The notes: a model not told the origin generated them from the sequence alone. A DNA stretch of 64,000 nucleotides from Gammaproteobacteria bacterium UBA2675 (GCA_002354805.1 DEMH01000004.1:230966-294965), one strand, 5' to 3'. Positions 17,357-25,996 are shown, counted from the stretch's first letter. A program made the numbers and translations.

Positions 17357-17902
17357 ATGCTCCACACCAAACCCCAATCCCTCGAACTCTTCTTCATCGA
17401 CGGCAAACCCGACGGCATGCTCACCGCCGAGGTGTTCAACTGGACCGGCCATGTGTTGATGACGCCGCGCACGCAATTGAGTGCGGCGTTGCACCGCACC
17501 GAGGCGCGTTATACCGGTGTGTATCTGCTGCTGGGCGAGGACGATAACGGCCCGCTGTTGTATGTGGGTGAGGGCGAGGACATTGGCGATCGCATCAAAA
17601 GTCACAACGTTAAAAAGGATTGGTGGACCACGGCAGTGCTGATTACCTCGGCGGCCAATAACCTGAACAAGGCGCATGCCAAGTATTTGGAGTCGCGTCT
17701 GGTGGAAGAGGCGCGCCGCATAGATTGCTTTTTGGCCAATACCCGTCCCACCAAAGCTGCTGCCGATACCGCCACATCCGGCAATACCGAGTCACCGCTG
17801 TTGTTTGAGCTGCGTACCTCGAAACTTGGCATCCAGGCCACCGGCCCCGGCTGGAAATCAGGCCCGATTGGTACTACGGCTAATGGAAACGGCAATGATT
17901 GA
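17357..17902 (+). CDS. GIY-YIG nuclease family protein, short form
   Basis: 181 residues. The GIY-YIG core is seen as TGVYLLLGED...LLYVGEGEDIGDRIKSH, followed by NNLNKAHAKYLESRL with the conserved Glu. Relatives I recall are about 250-300 residues and end in a DUF4357 domain. Here the frame reaches only its likely beginning (FELRTSKLGIQATG) and then runs into a glycine-rich, unrelated tail, so the C-terminus looks deleted or replaced. The nuclease core is complete. The stop overlaps the next gene by 8 bases. A role in DNA cleavage in the defence island is inferred. Confidence 0.7.
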   Translation: MLHTKPQSLELFFIDGKPDGMLTAEVFNWTGHVLMTPRTQLSAALHRTEARYTGVYLLLGEDDNGPLLYVGEGEDIGDRIKSHNVKKDWWTTAVLITSAANNLNKAHAKYLESRLVEEARRIDCFLANTRPTKAAADTATSGNTESPLLFELRTSKLGIQATGPGWKSGPIGTTANGNGND

Positions 17903-18947
17903 ATTCAAGTCAGGCGACATTCTGAGCGAAGATACCGACGCCATTATCAATACCGTCAACTGCGTGGGTGTGATGGGCCGTGGCATTGCCCTTCAGTTCA
18001 GGAAAGCATTCCCGGACAACTTTTCTGCCTACGAGTCCGCCTGCCGTCAGCAGCAGGTGCAGCCGGGCCGCATGTTTGTGTATGAAACCGGACAGCTTAC
18101 TGCGCCGCGCTACATCATAAACTTCCCTACCAAGCGTCATTGGCGCGGCGCAAGCCGCATGGACGACATTGATACCGGCCTGCAGGCTCTGGTCGAGACT
18201 CTGCGCAAGTACAAGATCCAGTCCGTTGCGGTCCCCCCGTTGGGCAGCGGTCTGGGTGGGTTGGACTGGGACGAGGTTAAACCGCGTATTGAGGCAGCGC
18301 TGCAGCCGCTGTCTGACGTACGGGTGGTTGTTTATGAGCCGGGTGGTGCTCCTGCCAGCAGGAGAATGGTGAAAAACCGCAAGGTACCTGAGATGACAGC
18401 AGGTCGTGCGGCGTTGGTTGAGTTGATGAACCGCTACCTGCGTGGATTGCTGGACCCGACGGCATCACTGCTGGAAGTCCACAAGCTGATGTACTTTATG
18501 CAAGAGGCGGGTGAGGCGCTGCGTCTGCAGTATCAGAAGGCTCACTATGGTCCTTATGCGGAGAATCTGCGGCATGTACTGAATGCGGTGGAAGGGCATT
18601 TTATTTTTGGCTATGCCGATGGTGGTGATGCCCCGAACAAACCGCTGCAACTGGTGCCCGGTGCCACTGAGGATGCGGCACGTTTCCTTAAGCAGCACCC
18701 TGAAACCCAAGGGCGATTCGACAGAGTTTCCGATCTGGTGGAAGGTTTTGAGTCGCCGTTCGGGCTTGAGTTGCTGGCTACGGTTCACTGGATCGTGAAA
18801 ACCGAATCAGCCGCAACACCAGAAGAAATCATCACGCGCACCTATGCCTGGAATGAGCGCAAGCGACAGTTTACAGAGCGCCAGATTGAATTGGCGGTTC
18901 AGGTGCTGGCAGAGAAGAAGTGGCTTTCATTGATTCCTGGGGTCTGA
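17895..18947 (+). CDS. DarG-like macrodomain protein (ADP-ribosyl glycohydrolase)
   Basis: 350 residues. The N-terminal macrodomain has IINTVNCVGVMGRGIALQF and the PPLGSGLGGLDW loop, the DarG/TARG1-type signature for removing ADP-ribose from DNA. The C-terminal ~170 residues (LLEVHKLMYFMQEAGE, KAHYGPYAENLRHVL) match the second domain of DarG and look SocA/Panacea-like. DarG is the antitoxin of DarT, a DNA ADP-ribosyltransferase that normally lies directly upstream. No DarT is present; a GIY-YIG nuclease gene takes its place, overlapping by 8 bases. It may be an orphan antitoxin, an anti-DarT guard or part of a new pair. An alternative start is 17883. Confidence 0.8.
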   Translation: MIEFKSGDILSEDTDAIINTVNCVGVMGRGIALQFRKAFPDNFSAYESACRQQQVQPGRMFVYETGQLTAPRYIINFPTKRHWRGASRMDDIDTGLQALVETLRKYKIQSVAVPPLGSGLGGLDWDEVKPRIEAALQPLSDVRVVVYEPGGAPASRRMVKNRKVPEMTAGRAALVELMNRYLRGLLDPTASLLEVHKLMYFMQEAGEALRLQYQKAHYGPYAENLRHVLNAVEGHFIFGYADGGDAPNKPLQLVPGATEDAARFLKQHPETQGRFDRVSDLVEGFESPFGLELLATVHWIVKTESAATPEEIITRTYAWNERKRQFTERQIELAVQVLAEKKWLSLIPGV

Positions 18948-19001
18948 ATCTGGTGGTTGCGGTGTGCTAAACTCAGCCGATTTTCGCAATAAGGACGCGC
19001 C

Positions 19002-20489
19002 ATGAGCCCAACCGCCCCCATCATCTCCAAAGTCTGGAGCTTCTGCACCACGCTGCGCGACGACGGTGTCGGCTACGGTGACTATCTGGAACAGCTCACC
19101 TACCTGATCTTTCTGAAAATGGCCGATGAATACTCCCGGCCGCCTTACAGTCGTGATGTAGGCATACCGGAAAAGTACAATTGGGCCAGTCTGAAAGCCA
19201 AACGCGGCGCTGAGCTGGAAGTACATTATGTTGAGCTACTGCGCGAGCTCGGCACGCACAAAGGCATGCTGGGGCAGATTTTCACCAAGGCGCAGAACAA
19301 GATCCAGGATCCCGCCAAGCTATACCGTCTGATCGACATGGTGGACAGCACGCAGTGGGCAATCATGGAGGCTGATGTCAAAGGGGACATCTACGAAGGC
19401 TTGCTGGAAAAAAACGCCGAAGATACCAAGTCTGGTGCCGGGCAGTACTTCACACCGCGGGCCTTGATTCGCGCCATGGTCGAATGTGTGCGACCGGAAC
19501 CCATGAAAACTATCGCAGACCCGGCCTGCGGAACGGGCGGATTTTTTCTCTCTGCTTATGACTTTCTAGTCAATCAGCACAAACTCGATAAGCGGCAGAA
19601 TGCCTTTCTGAAACGTCAAACATTTTTTGGCAATGAGATCGTCGCCAACACTCGTCGTATGTGCCTGATGAACATGTTCTTGCACAACATCGGGGAGATT
19701 GACGGTGAAAGCCTGATTTCCCCCAATGACGCCCTGGTGGCGCAAAGCCCGCAGAGTTTTGACTATGTGTTGGCCAATCCTCCCTTTGGCAAAAAAAGCT
19801 CGATGAGTTTTACCAATGACGAGGGCGAGCAGGAAACTGATGAGCTAACCTATAACCGACAGGACTTCTGGGCGACCACCTCAAACAAACAGCTGAATTT
19901 TGTGCAGCATATCCGCAGCATGCTCAAAACTACCGGTACAGCGGCCGTTGTTGTGCCAGACAACGTCTTGTTTGAAGGTGGAGCAGGTGAAACAGTGCGT
20001 CGCAAGCTGCTGGAAAACACAGAGCTGCACACCATTCTGCGACTGCCCACCGGCATTTTCTATGCGCATGGCGTTAAGGCGAACGTCTTGTTTTTCGACA
20101 ACCGTGAAGCCAGCCCAAACCCTTGGACTAAAGAGGTTTGGTACTACGATTACCGTACCAACGTGCATCACACACTGAAGAAAAAGCCGCTGCGTTATGA
20201 GGATCTTGCCGAGTTTATCGCCTGCTACAACCCGGAGAACCGGCACAAACGTATACCCACCTGGGATGCCGACACCAACCCGGATGGCCGCTGGCGCAAG
20301 TACAGTTATGAAGAGCTGGTGGCCCGTGACAAGGCCAGCCTGGATGTGTTTTGGCTGAAAGACAAAAGCCTGACGGATTTGGAAAACCTGCCGGAGCCGG
20401 ATGAGCTGGCGGAGGAGATTATTGAAAATCTGGAAGCTGGCCTGGAGAGTTTTAGAGCGGTTCTGGCCGGATTAAATGGGAGGACCTGA
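19002..20489 (+). CDS. hsdM: Type I restriction enzyme, M (methylase) subunit
   Basis: 495 residues with the N-terminal helical HsdM domain (LEQLTYLIFLKMADE), the SAM-binding motif DPACGTGGFF (about residue 173) and the catalytic adenine N6 motif NPPFG (about residue 259). It should methylate adenine in the site chosen by HsdS and complete the R-M complex with 3699-7915. Its separation from hsdRS by seven genes is unusual, but a gap of only 54 bases follows the DarG-like gene, so it may be read from the same long transcript. The frame is intact. Confidence 0.93.
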   Translation: MSPTAPIISKVWSFCTTLRDDGVGYGDYLEQLTYLIFLKMADEYSRPPYSRDVGIPEKYNWASLKAKRGAELEVHYVELLRELGTHKGMLGQIFTKAQNKIQDPAKLYRLIDMVDSTQWAIMEADVKGDIYEGLLEKNAEDTKSGAGQYFTPRALIRAMVECVRPEPMKTIADPACGTGGFFLSAYDFLVNQHKLDKRQNAFLKRQTFFGNEIVANTRRMCLMNMFLHNIGEIDGESLISPNDALVAQSPQSFDYVLANPPFGKKSSMSFTNDEGEQETDELTYNRQDFWATTSNKQLNFVQHIRSMLKTTGTAAVVVPDNVLFEGGAGETVRRKLLENTELHTILRLPTGIFYAHGVKANVLFFDNREASPNPWTKEVWYYDYRTNVHHTLKKKPLRYEDLAEFIACYNPENRHKRIPTWDADTNPDGRWRKYSYEELVARDKASLDVFWLKDKSLTDLENLPEPDELAEEIIENLEAGLESFRAVLAGLNGRT

Positions 20490-20572
20490 CGTGCGCGTAG
20501 ACGCTTGGCAATGTCAGGTGTCTGAGGCAAACTGTTGTCCCTGAACAAGGTAACTCCACGAGATTTACAAGT

Positions 20573-21121
20573 ATGCCCAAATCACTCGCCGACCAACTTT
20601 TGAAGGCCGGCCTGGTTGACCAGAAAAAGGTCAAGCAGGCGCAGAAAGAGCAGCGTCAACAGAACAAACAGCCAAAACAGAAAAAGGGCGCTGCGGCTCC
20701 AAATGACACACAGCTTCGTATTGAGCAGCAACGTGCGGAGAAAGCCGAGCGTGACCGGCAGTTGAACCTGCAGCGCGTCGAGGCCGAACGACAGAAGGCC
20801 ATGCGGGCGCAGGTTAAACAGATGCTGGAGCACAGCGGCATCAAGACAGATGGTGAGGTCCGGTTTAATTTTACTGACCCCAACAGCAAGAAAATAAAGC
20901 AGGTCTATGTCAGCCAGAAGCAGCAGGACCAACTGGCCGCGGGTTTGCTGGCCATATGCAGTGATGGCAGTCGGTATGTTGTAGTGCCTGCGACAATCGC
21001 GGACAAGATAGCTGAGCGCTTTGCAGAAGCTGTCATTTTCAGAGCCGACCAATCAACTGATGCCACTCATGATGATGACCCCTACAAGGACTACCCGATT
21101 CCCGACGACCTGATGTGGTAG
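20573..21121 (+). CDS. DUF2058 family protein (YaiL-like)
   Basis: 182 residues: an N-terminus typical of the family (SLADQLLKAGLVDQKKVKQAQ), a long, highly charged coiled coil (about 25-90) and a compact C-terminal domain with VRFNFTDPNSKKIKQVYV. This matches the widespread gammaproteobacterial YaiL/DUF2058 proteins, which are thought to bind ribosomes or nucleic acid but have no settled function. It marks the return to ordinary chromosomal genes after the defence island; no attachment repeat was noticed in the 83 bases before it. Confidence 0.8.
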   Translation: MPKSLADQLLKAGLVDQKKVKQAQKEQRQQNKQPKQKKGAAAPNDTQLRIEQQRAEKAERDRQLNLQRVEAERQKAMRAQVKQMLEHSGIKTDGEVRFNFTDPNSKKIKQVYVSQKQQDQLAAGLLAICSDGSRYVVVPATIADKIAERFAEAVIFRADQSTDATHDDDPYKDYPIPDDLMW

Positions 21122-21146
21122 GCAGGTAAGCTAAAGGACAATGGCT

Positions 21147-22391
21147 ATGAGTGCAGCAGACTTCCTGGTTGCCTCCAAACGGTGCGAAATACAGGGGCTG
21201 ACAAGTTTTCTGGCGCTGGGTGAGCTGGTGTCAGCTATCGGTGCGCTGGTGCATGCTTTGCAGAGAGAGCGCGGTGCATCGAATATGTATCTGGCTTCAG
21301 GCGGTCAGGACTACCAGGACCGCTGGCAGGCCATTCAGAAGCAGGTTGATAGGGAAACTGCCAATTTTCACCAGACACTTAGTCGCGCCAACGCCGAGCT
21401 GGGTGTGTTTTCAGGCGGCGCGCGCCTGTTCAGCCGGATAGCCAGTGCCGTTCACCTGTTGACAGGTATTGCTGTGCTGCGTGGCCAGGTGCTGTCGCGA
21501 AAGCTTGCGCTGACCAAAGTAACAGACGCGTATTCGCAGGTGATTCAATCATTGCTGGGCGTTGTGTTCGAAACCGCAGATGCCGCATCGGATCCGGCAA
21601 TTTCGCGAGGCCTGGTCGCTCTGTTCAACTTCATGCAAGGCAAGGAGCTGGCTGGTCAGGAACGAGCGCTTGGATCGGCTGGATTTGCTGCCCGTAAGTT
21701 CACCTCCGAGCAGACGACCCGGCTGCAACACCTGGTTGAATCCCAGGAGCGTTGCTTTGAAGTTTTTGCCCAGTTTGCCGATGAGCGTTCTTTGCGTCTG
21801 TGGTCTGAGCTTGGAAGCGCAGCCATTATGCCTGAGTTGAGGGGGCTGCGAGCGCTTGCCGCCCGCGGTGGCAGTCCTGGTGATGAGTCGCTGGCTGACC
21901 GCTGGTTTCGGATAGCCACCGAGCGCATTGATGCCATGCATGACATTGAACAAAAACTGCAGTTGGCATTGAAGCAGTTGTGCCAGGTGCAACTCTCTGA
22001 GGCCAGGCAGCTCTTGGACTGCAATCAGATTGCCCTCGAAGAGCTGGATAGGCAACAGGACCCTGACAATACCGTTTTTCTGGTGCCGGTCAGCACGGCA
22101 GACGCCAATAGTTCCGTTACTGAACAACCCCCAGTGGGTCGCTCAATGATGGAATTACTGCAATTTCAGGCGCGACGCCTGCAGGAAATGGGAGCCGAGC
22201 TGGATGCAGCCAAATCGGCGCTGGAGGAGCGCAAAGTGCTCGAGCGCGCCAAGCTGATTTTGATGAAGCATCGAGGCCTGAATGAAGATGAAGCTTACCG
22301 GGCGCTGCGCCAGGCCGCGATGAACCAGAGCCGTCGCCTGATTGATGTGGCACGTTCAGTGATTGAGATGGCCGACGTTCTGCAGCCGTAA
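21147..22391 (+). CDS. nasR: Nitrate/nitrite-responsive antiterminator NasR
   Basis: About 414 residues. Residues up to ~310 form an all-helical NIT sensor domain (ALQRERGASNMYLASG is the typical helix near the ligand site). The last ~60 are an ANTAR RNA-binding domain (ERAKLILMKHRGLNEDEAYR). NasR binds nitrate or nitrite and then binds paired hexaloop hairpins in leader RNA to prevent termination. Just such leaders occur before the nrt and nir operons at 25761-25804 and 26177-26230. I prefer the ATG at 21147, nine bases from AAGGA; 21141 is also possible. It is convergent with nrtD. Confidence 0.9.
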   Translation: MSAADFLVASKRCEIQGLTSFLALGELVSAIGALVHALQRERGASNMYLASGGQDYQDRWQAIQKQVDRETANFHQTLSRANAELGVFSGGARLFSRIASAVHLLTGIAVLRGQVLSRKLALTKVTDAYSQVIQSLLGVVFETADAASDPAISRGLVALFNFMQGKELAGQERALGSAGFAARKFTSEQTTRLQHLVESQERCFEVFAQFADERSLRLWSELGSAAIMPELRGLRALAARGGSPGDESLADRWFRIATERIDAMHDIEQKLQLALKQLCQVQLSEARQLLDCNQIALEELDRQQDPDNTVFLVPVSTADANSSVTEQPPVGRSMMELLQFQARRLQEMGAELDAAKSALEERKVLERAKLILMKHRGLNEDEAYRALRQAAMNQSRRLIDVARSVIEMADVLQP

Positions 22392-22451
22392 CCGTGCCAG
22401 GCAGTCAAACTGCCAGAGTAGTGGCCAGCATTGCCAGCCACTTAAGGCTGC

Positions 22452-23249
22452 TCAGGCAGCCAGTTCCTGCTGATTGTGGCCACCATACAGAAACTTCAGC
22501 ACCTCCTGGCGATAGTGGTTGTATTGCGTGTCGTTGGCCATGGCCAGACGATCACGTGGTCGCGGCAGTTTAACATCAAGAATATTGCCGATACGCGCGT
22601 TCGGGCCAACTGTCATCATGACGATTTTATCTGAGAGCAGCACGGCCTCATCGACGTCATGGGTAATCATGATAACGGTGTTGTTGAGGCTGGCATGAAT
22701 GCGCATGACCTCGTCCTGCAGGTGAGCGCGCGTCAGCGCGTCGAGGGCACCAAATGGTTCATCCATCAGCAACACCTTCGGTTCCATGGCAAGTCCACGT
22801 GCGATGCCAACCCTTTGCTTCATGCCGCCGGAAATCTCGTGCGGATACTTGTCCAGCGCATGCGTCATATGCACAAGATCAAGGTTATGTAAGATCCAGT
22901 CCCGAATCTCCGCGGGGCTGCGTTTCCCCTTGAATACCTGTGCAACAGCAAGTTCAACGTTCTGATAGACCGTCAGCCACGGCAACAGCGCATGATTCTG
23001 AAACACAACAGCCCGATCGGGCCCTGGCGCATTAATCTCCTTGCCCTCCAGAATGACACCGCCTTCGGTGGCCTGATAAAGACCGGCCACGATATTCAGC
23101 ACAGTCGATTTGCCACATCCAGAGTGGCCAATCAGGGATATGAATTCACCCTTGTTGACATGTAGATTGACCTTATCCAGCGCACGAAATGTGCTGCTCT
23201 TGGTGGTGAATTCGATACTTACATTGCTGAGTTCCAGATAACTTCTCAT
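22452..23249 (-). CDS. nrtD: Nitrate ABC transporter, ATP-binding subunit
   Basis: 265 residues with Walker A GHSGCGKST, signature SGGMKQRVGIARGL, Walker B LLMDEPFGALD and the switch His in MITHDVDEA. This is a nitrate/sulfonate/taurine-type importer ATPase; the neighbours NrtA and NrtB set the substrate as nitrate (or nitrite). It lacks the fused substrate-binding domain of NrtC, so it corresponds to NrtD/NasD. It is the last gene of the minus-strand operon read from the leader at 25804. Confidence 0.9.
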   Translation of the reverse strand: MRSYLELSNVSIEFTTKSSTFRALDKVNLHVNKGEFISLIGHSGCGKSTVLNIVAGLYQATEGGVILEGKEINAPGPDRAVVFQNHALLPWLTVYQNVELAVAQVFKGKRSPAEIRDWILHNLDLVHMTHALDKYPHEISGGMKQRVGIARGLAMEPKVLLMDEPFGALDALTRAHLQDEVMRIHASLNNTVIMITHDVDEAVLLSDKIVMMTVGPNARIGNILDVKLPRPRDRLAMANDTQYNHYRQEVLKFLYGGHNQQELAA

Positions 23250-23284
23250 GCGTTTCTCCTGTGCTTTTATCGTGACGACGCTGT

Positions 23285-24271
23285 CTACCGCAATACCGTG
23301 CTTTTGTCCCAGCTCATGCGGCGCTGCAACAGCAGCATCAGCTTGTCCAACAGAAATCCGATCAGGCCGATCGCGAGCACGGCCACCATGATTCTCCCGA
23401 GTGAGTCCGAGCTGCCATTCTGGAATTCATCCCAGATAAATTTACCCAGCCCCGGGCTTTGTGCCAGCATTTCCGCCGCGATCAGCACCATCCAGCCTGT
23501 TGCCAGTGACAGACGCATGCCAGTAAAGATCATCGGAATGGCTGACGGCAGTACAATTTTTCGCACGTGTTGAAGAGCCGGCAGCTGTATGACCCGACTG
23601 ACGTTTACCAGATCCTTGTCTACACTGGCGACACCAACAGTTGTATTGATGACCGTAGGCCAGAGGCAACAGAGGGCAACAGTAATGGCGGAGGTCAGAA
23701 ATGCCTTGCTGACCAGCGGGCTTTCCGTAACGTACAGGGCGCTGACAACCATGGTAACCAGCGGCAGCCAGGCCAGTGGAGACACTGGTTTGAATACCTG
23801 GACTACCGGATTGACGACACTGTACATGGTATTGCTCAGGCCACAGACAATACCAAGCGGTATTGCTACCAGCATGGCAAGCGTGAACCCGAAAGCGACA
23901 GTAATCAGACTGGTTTTTATCTGATCCAGAAAAGTGGGTCTACCCGTATAGTCGCGAACCTGAATGTCAACGTCAGGATTTGCAGCGAGTCGCTCGGCAT
24001 TACGCTGATCCTGTCGAGCGTAAAATTCCCGGCGCCGATCCTGCTCACGCACATGATCGTCATACAGACTCTGGGTCTGGCTCCATACCTGCTGTGGGCC
24101 CGGAAATTTACCCAGTGCCGTATCGATACGGCTGGCCCCCAGCTCCCACAGCAGGACAAAGGCAATGATGCCAAATACGGTCAGCGTCCAGGATCGGAGC
24201 AGTGCAGACATGTCGACGCCAGACATGCGGCTGAGAAGTTCGCTGGTCATTACCCGGGTTCGTCGCAACAT
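23285..24271 (-). CDS. nrtB: Nitrate ABC transporter, permease subunit
   Basis: 328 residues. A first membrane helix (about 28-46), a periplasmic charged insert (about 65-125) and then five further helices with the inner-membrane permease pattern (SLATGWMVLIAAEMLAQSPG is the EAA-type loop that docks the ATPase). The long insert before the TM core is typical of NrtB/CmpB. It lies 12 bases downstream of nrtA and 35 bases before nrtD in one operon. It imports nitrate across the inner membrane. Confidence 0.9.
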   Translation of the reverse strand: MLRRTRVMTSELLSRMSGVDMSALLRSWTLTVFGIIAFVLLWELGASRIDTALGKFPGPQQVWSQTQSLYDDHVREQDRRREFYARQDQRNAERLAANPDVDIQVRDYTGRPTFLDQIKTSLITVAFGFTLAMLVAIPLGIVCGLSNTMYSVVNPVVQVFKPVSPLAWLPLVTMVVSALYVTESPLVSKAFLTSAITVALCCLWPTVINTTVGVASVDKDLVNVSRVIQLPALQHVRKIVLPSAIPMIFTGMRLSLATGWMVLIAAEMLAQSPGLGKFIWDEFQNGSSDSLGRIMVAVLAIGLIGFLLDKLMLLLQRRMSWDKSTVLR

Positions 24272-24283
24272 CGTTACTACCTC

Positions 24284-25690
24284 TTACAGTATTTCGTCTT
24301 TCAGGCCGATGGACAGTGACTGCAGATACGCATTCGGCTGTGTGCCATCGTAGGGGATGCCATCTATGAATTCGTCCTGGGTTGGTCTGTAACCGGACTC
24401 GGTGGCGAAGTCAGGAAAATCTTCAAGGCCCAGAATGCCCTCATTGATCAGGTCTTCAGCGGCCTGTTGATAGATGTCAGGCCGATAGACCTTTGCTGCA
24501 GTTTCAAAGTACCACTCATCACTTTTCGGTTCGCTGATCTGACCCCAGCGGCGCATCTGGGTGAGATACCAGATGGCGTCTGAATAATACGGATAGGTCG
24601 CATGATGTCGGAAGAAGACATTGAAGTCCGGGACTGATCGAACCTCGTCCTTTTGATACTCAAAGGTGCCGGTCATGGAGTTTGCGATGACCTCATAGTC
24701 GGCACCTACATACTCACTGCGAGAAAGAATTCGAGCGGCTTCTTCCCGGTTTGCATTATTCTCCGCATCCAGCCATTTGCCAGCGCGTAGCAGCGCTTTC
24801 ACCAGCCTGACGGCGGTGTTCGGATTTTCACGAGCGAACTCCTCTGTCATGCCCAGCACTTTTTCCGGGTTGTTCTTCCAGATTTCGTAGTCGGTGATTA
24901 CTGGTACACCGATGCCGCGATAGATTGCCTGCTGGTTCCATGGTTCACCGACGCTGTACCCGAGGATTGTGCCCGCATCCAGGGTAGCAGGCATCTGCGG
25001 CGGTGGTGTCACTGAGAGCAGAACCTCGGCACTTAATGTTCCAGCGGTATCGCCCTTATGTGGAGCATAGAAGCCTGGGTGAATACCGGCTGCCGCCAGC
25101 CAGTAGCGTAATTCATAATTGTGCGTCGATACCGGAAACACCATGCCCATATTGAAGGGCATTCCCTGCTGGCGGTACTGGTCGACTACCGGACGCAACG
25201 CGCTGGCTGAGACTGGTCGCTTGACCTCACCGTTCTCGGTTTCCAGATGTGGCAGCATCTTTGACCAGATATCGTTGGAAACTGTGATGGCGTTGCCATT
25301 CAGGTCCAGGCTGAGCGGTGTGATGATGTTTGCCTGAGTGCCATAGCCGATTGTCGCTGCAAGTGGCTGCCCGGCGAGCATGTGGGCAGCATCCAGGCGC
25401 CCGTCAATCAAGCCATCCAGCAGCACTCGCCAGTTTGCCTGAGGCTCAAGAGTGACGTACAGGCCTTCGTCTTCAAAATAGAATTTCTCATAGGCGATTG
25501 CCAGAGGTGCCATGTCGGTCAGTTTGATAAAACCAATAGTCAGCTCTGCTTTTTCCGGCCAACCAGTTTCGGCGTGAGCAATGTTTGCTGTCCCAGCACC
25601 AGCTGTCAGTGAACCCACTGCCAATGTAACTGCACGCATACAATTGATGAATCGGTTCATAATGTGTGCTGGTTTTCCTTGCTGCTTCAC
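24284..25690 (-). CDS. nrtA: Nitrate ABC transporter, substrate-binding protein
   Basis: About 468 residues: an N-terminal signal peptide ending NIAHA-ETGW, then a NrtA/CmpA-type binding protein (GFIKLTDMAPLAIAYEK, LEPQANWRVLLDGL, AAHMLAGQPLA). It should capture nitrate or nitrite in the periplasm. Two starts compete: GTG at 25690 with GAGGGGG (25696-25702) five bases upstream, and ATG at 25660 with a weak, distant AAGGAAA. I favour GTG from the ribosome site although it gives a long signal-peptide N-region. It is the first gene after the sigma-54/ANTAR leader. Confidence 0.88.
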   Translation of the reverse strand: MKQQGKPAHIMNRFINCMRAVTLAVGSLTAGAGTANIAHAETGWPEKAELTIGFIKLTDMAPLAIAYEKFYFEDEGLYVTLEPQANWRVLLDGLIDGRLDAAHMLAGQPLAATIGYGTQANIITPLSLDLNGNAITVSNDIWSKMLPHLETENGEVKRPVSASALRPVVDQYRQQGMPFNMGMVFPVSTHNYELRYWLAAAGIHPGFYAPHKGDTAGTLSAEVLLSVTPPPQMPATLDAGTILGYSVGEPWNQQAIYRGIGVPVITDYEIWKNNPEKVLGMTEEFARENPNTAVRLVKALLRAGKWLDAENNANREEAARILSRSEYVGADYEVIANSMTGTFEYQKDEVRSVPDFNVFFRHHATYPYYSDAIWYLTQMRRWGQISEPKSDEWYFETAAKVYRPDIYQQAAEDLINEGILGLEDFPDFATESGYRPTQDEFIDGIPYDGTQPNAYLQSLSIGLKDEIL

Positions 25691-25711
25691 GGTAACCCCC
25701 TCGCTTCAAGT

Positions 25712-25766
25712 AAAAAAAAGCGCCCACAGTCGTCAGGCATTTTAGGTACCTTGCGTCTGTGGGCGC
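25712..25766 (-). terminator. Intrinsic attenuator terminator in the nrt leader
   Basis: On the minus strand, GCGCCCACAG (25766-25757) pairs perfectly with CTGTGGGCGC (25729-25720) and is followed by eight T residues (25719-25712). It lies before the nrtA start, not after a gene, so it works as an attenuator. Its rising arm shares bases with the second ANTAR hairpin (25761-25774), so the two structures exclude each other. Confidence 0.85.
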
Positions 25767-25804
25767 CATTGCCCGTTATCGGATCGGTTGGCCCGTCTTT
25801 GGGC
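25761..25804 (-). promoter_or_regulatory. ANTAR two-hairpin target in the nrt leader RNA
   Basis: Two hairpins with six-base loops on the minus strand. P1 is GCCC-AAAGAC-GGGC (25804-25791) and P2 is GGGC-AATGGC-GCCC (25774-25761), 16 bases apart. Both loops have A at position 1 and G at position 4, the signature of ANTAR targets. P2 overlaps the rising arm of the terminator that follows. NasR, encoded at 21147-22391, is the obvious ligand. Binding would stabilise P2 and allow read-through into nrtA. Confidence 0.8.
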
Positions 25805-25829
25805 TACCGACAAATGTCACGAGGGCTAA

Positions 25830-25845
25830 TGCAGGAAGTGTGCCA
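25830..25845 (-). promoter_or_regulatory. Sigma-54 promoter of the nrt operon
   Basis: The minus strand reads TGGCACACTTCCTGCA, with GG and GC ten bases apart as needed for -24/-12 elements. The predicted start is near 25819, which puts the first ANTAR hairpin about 15 bases into the RNA. Sigma-54 use implies an enhancer activator, most likely NtrC. Confidence 0.7.
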
Positions 25846-25959
25846 GAGCCAGCGAACGACTATGGGTATCACACTTAACTCATTGTCCAGGCGGAGACTT
25901 GGTCTGGATTCAGTGCGCAATACAGGGCCCCGGTATACGCATGTCATTCGGCGGTAGTT

Positions 25960-25996
25960 CGCATTCTTTTGGTGCGTCGTGCACAACAATCAAGCA
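25960..25996. promoter_or_regulatory. Two tandem NtrC-like sites between the divergent operons
   Basis: CGCATTCTTTTGGTGCG (25960-25976) and TGCACAACAATCAAGCA (25980-25996) match 13 and 12 of 17 positions of the NtrC consensus TGCACYAWWWTGGTGCA as I remember it. Their centres are 20 bases apart, two helical turns, as in known NtrC enhancers. They lie about 160 and 180 bases upstream of the two predicted starts, suitable for one shared enhancer. The rest of the 627-base gap is explained by the promoters and leaders listed separately. Confidence 0.45.

Noticed and set aside
17300..18950. DarT toxin gene beside the DarG-like gene
   Set aside because: No DUF4433-type sequence was found in any frame here; the upstream gene is GIY-YIG.
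3540..20572. Prophage or integrative element carrying the defence island
   Set aside because: No integrase, transposase, tRNA target or flanking direct repeat was noticed.
22392..22451. Hairpin GTGGCCAGC...GCCAGCCAC between nasR and nrtD as a terminator
   Set aside because: Two mismatches in the middle of the stem and no U tract.
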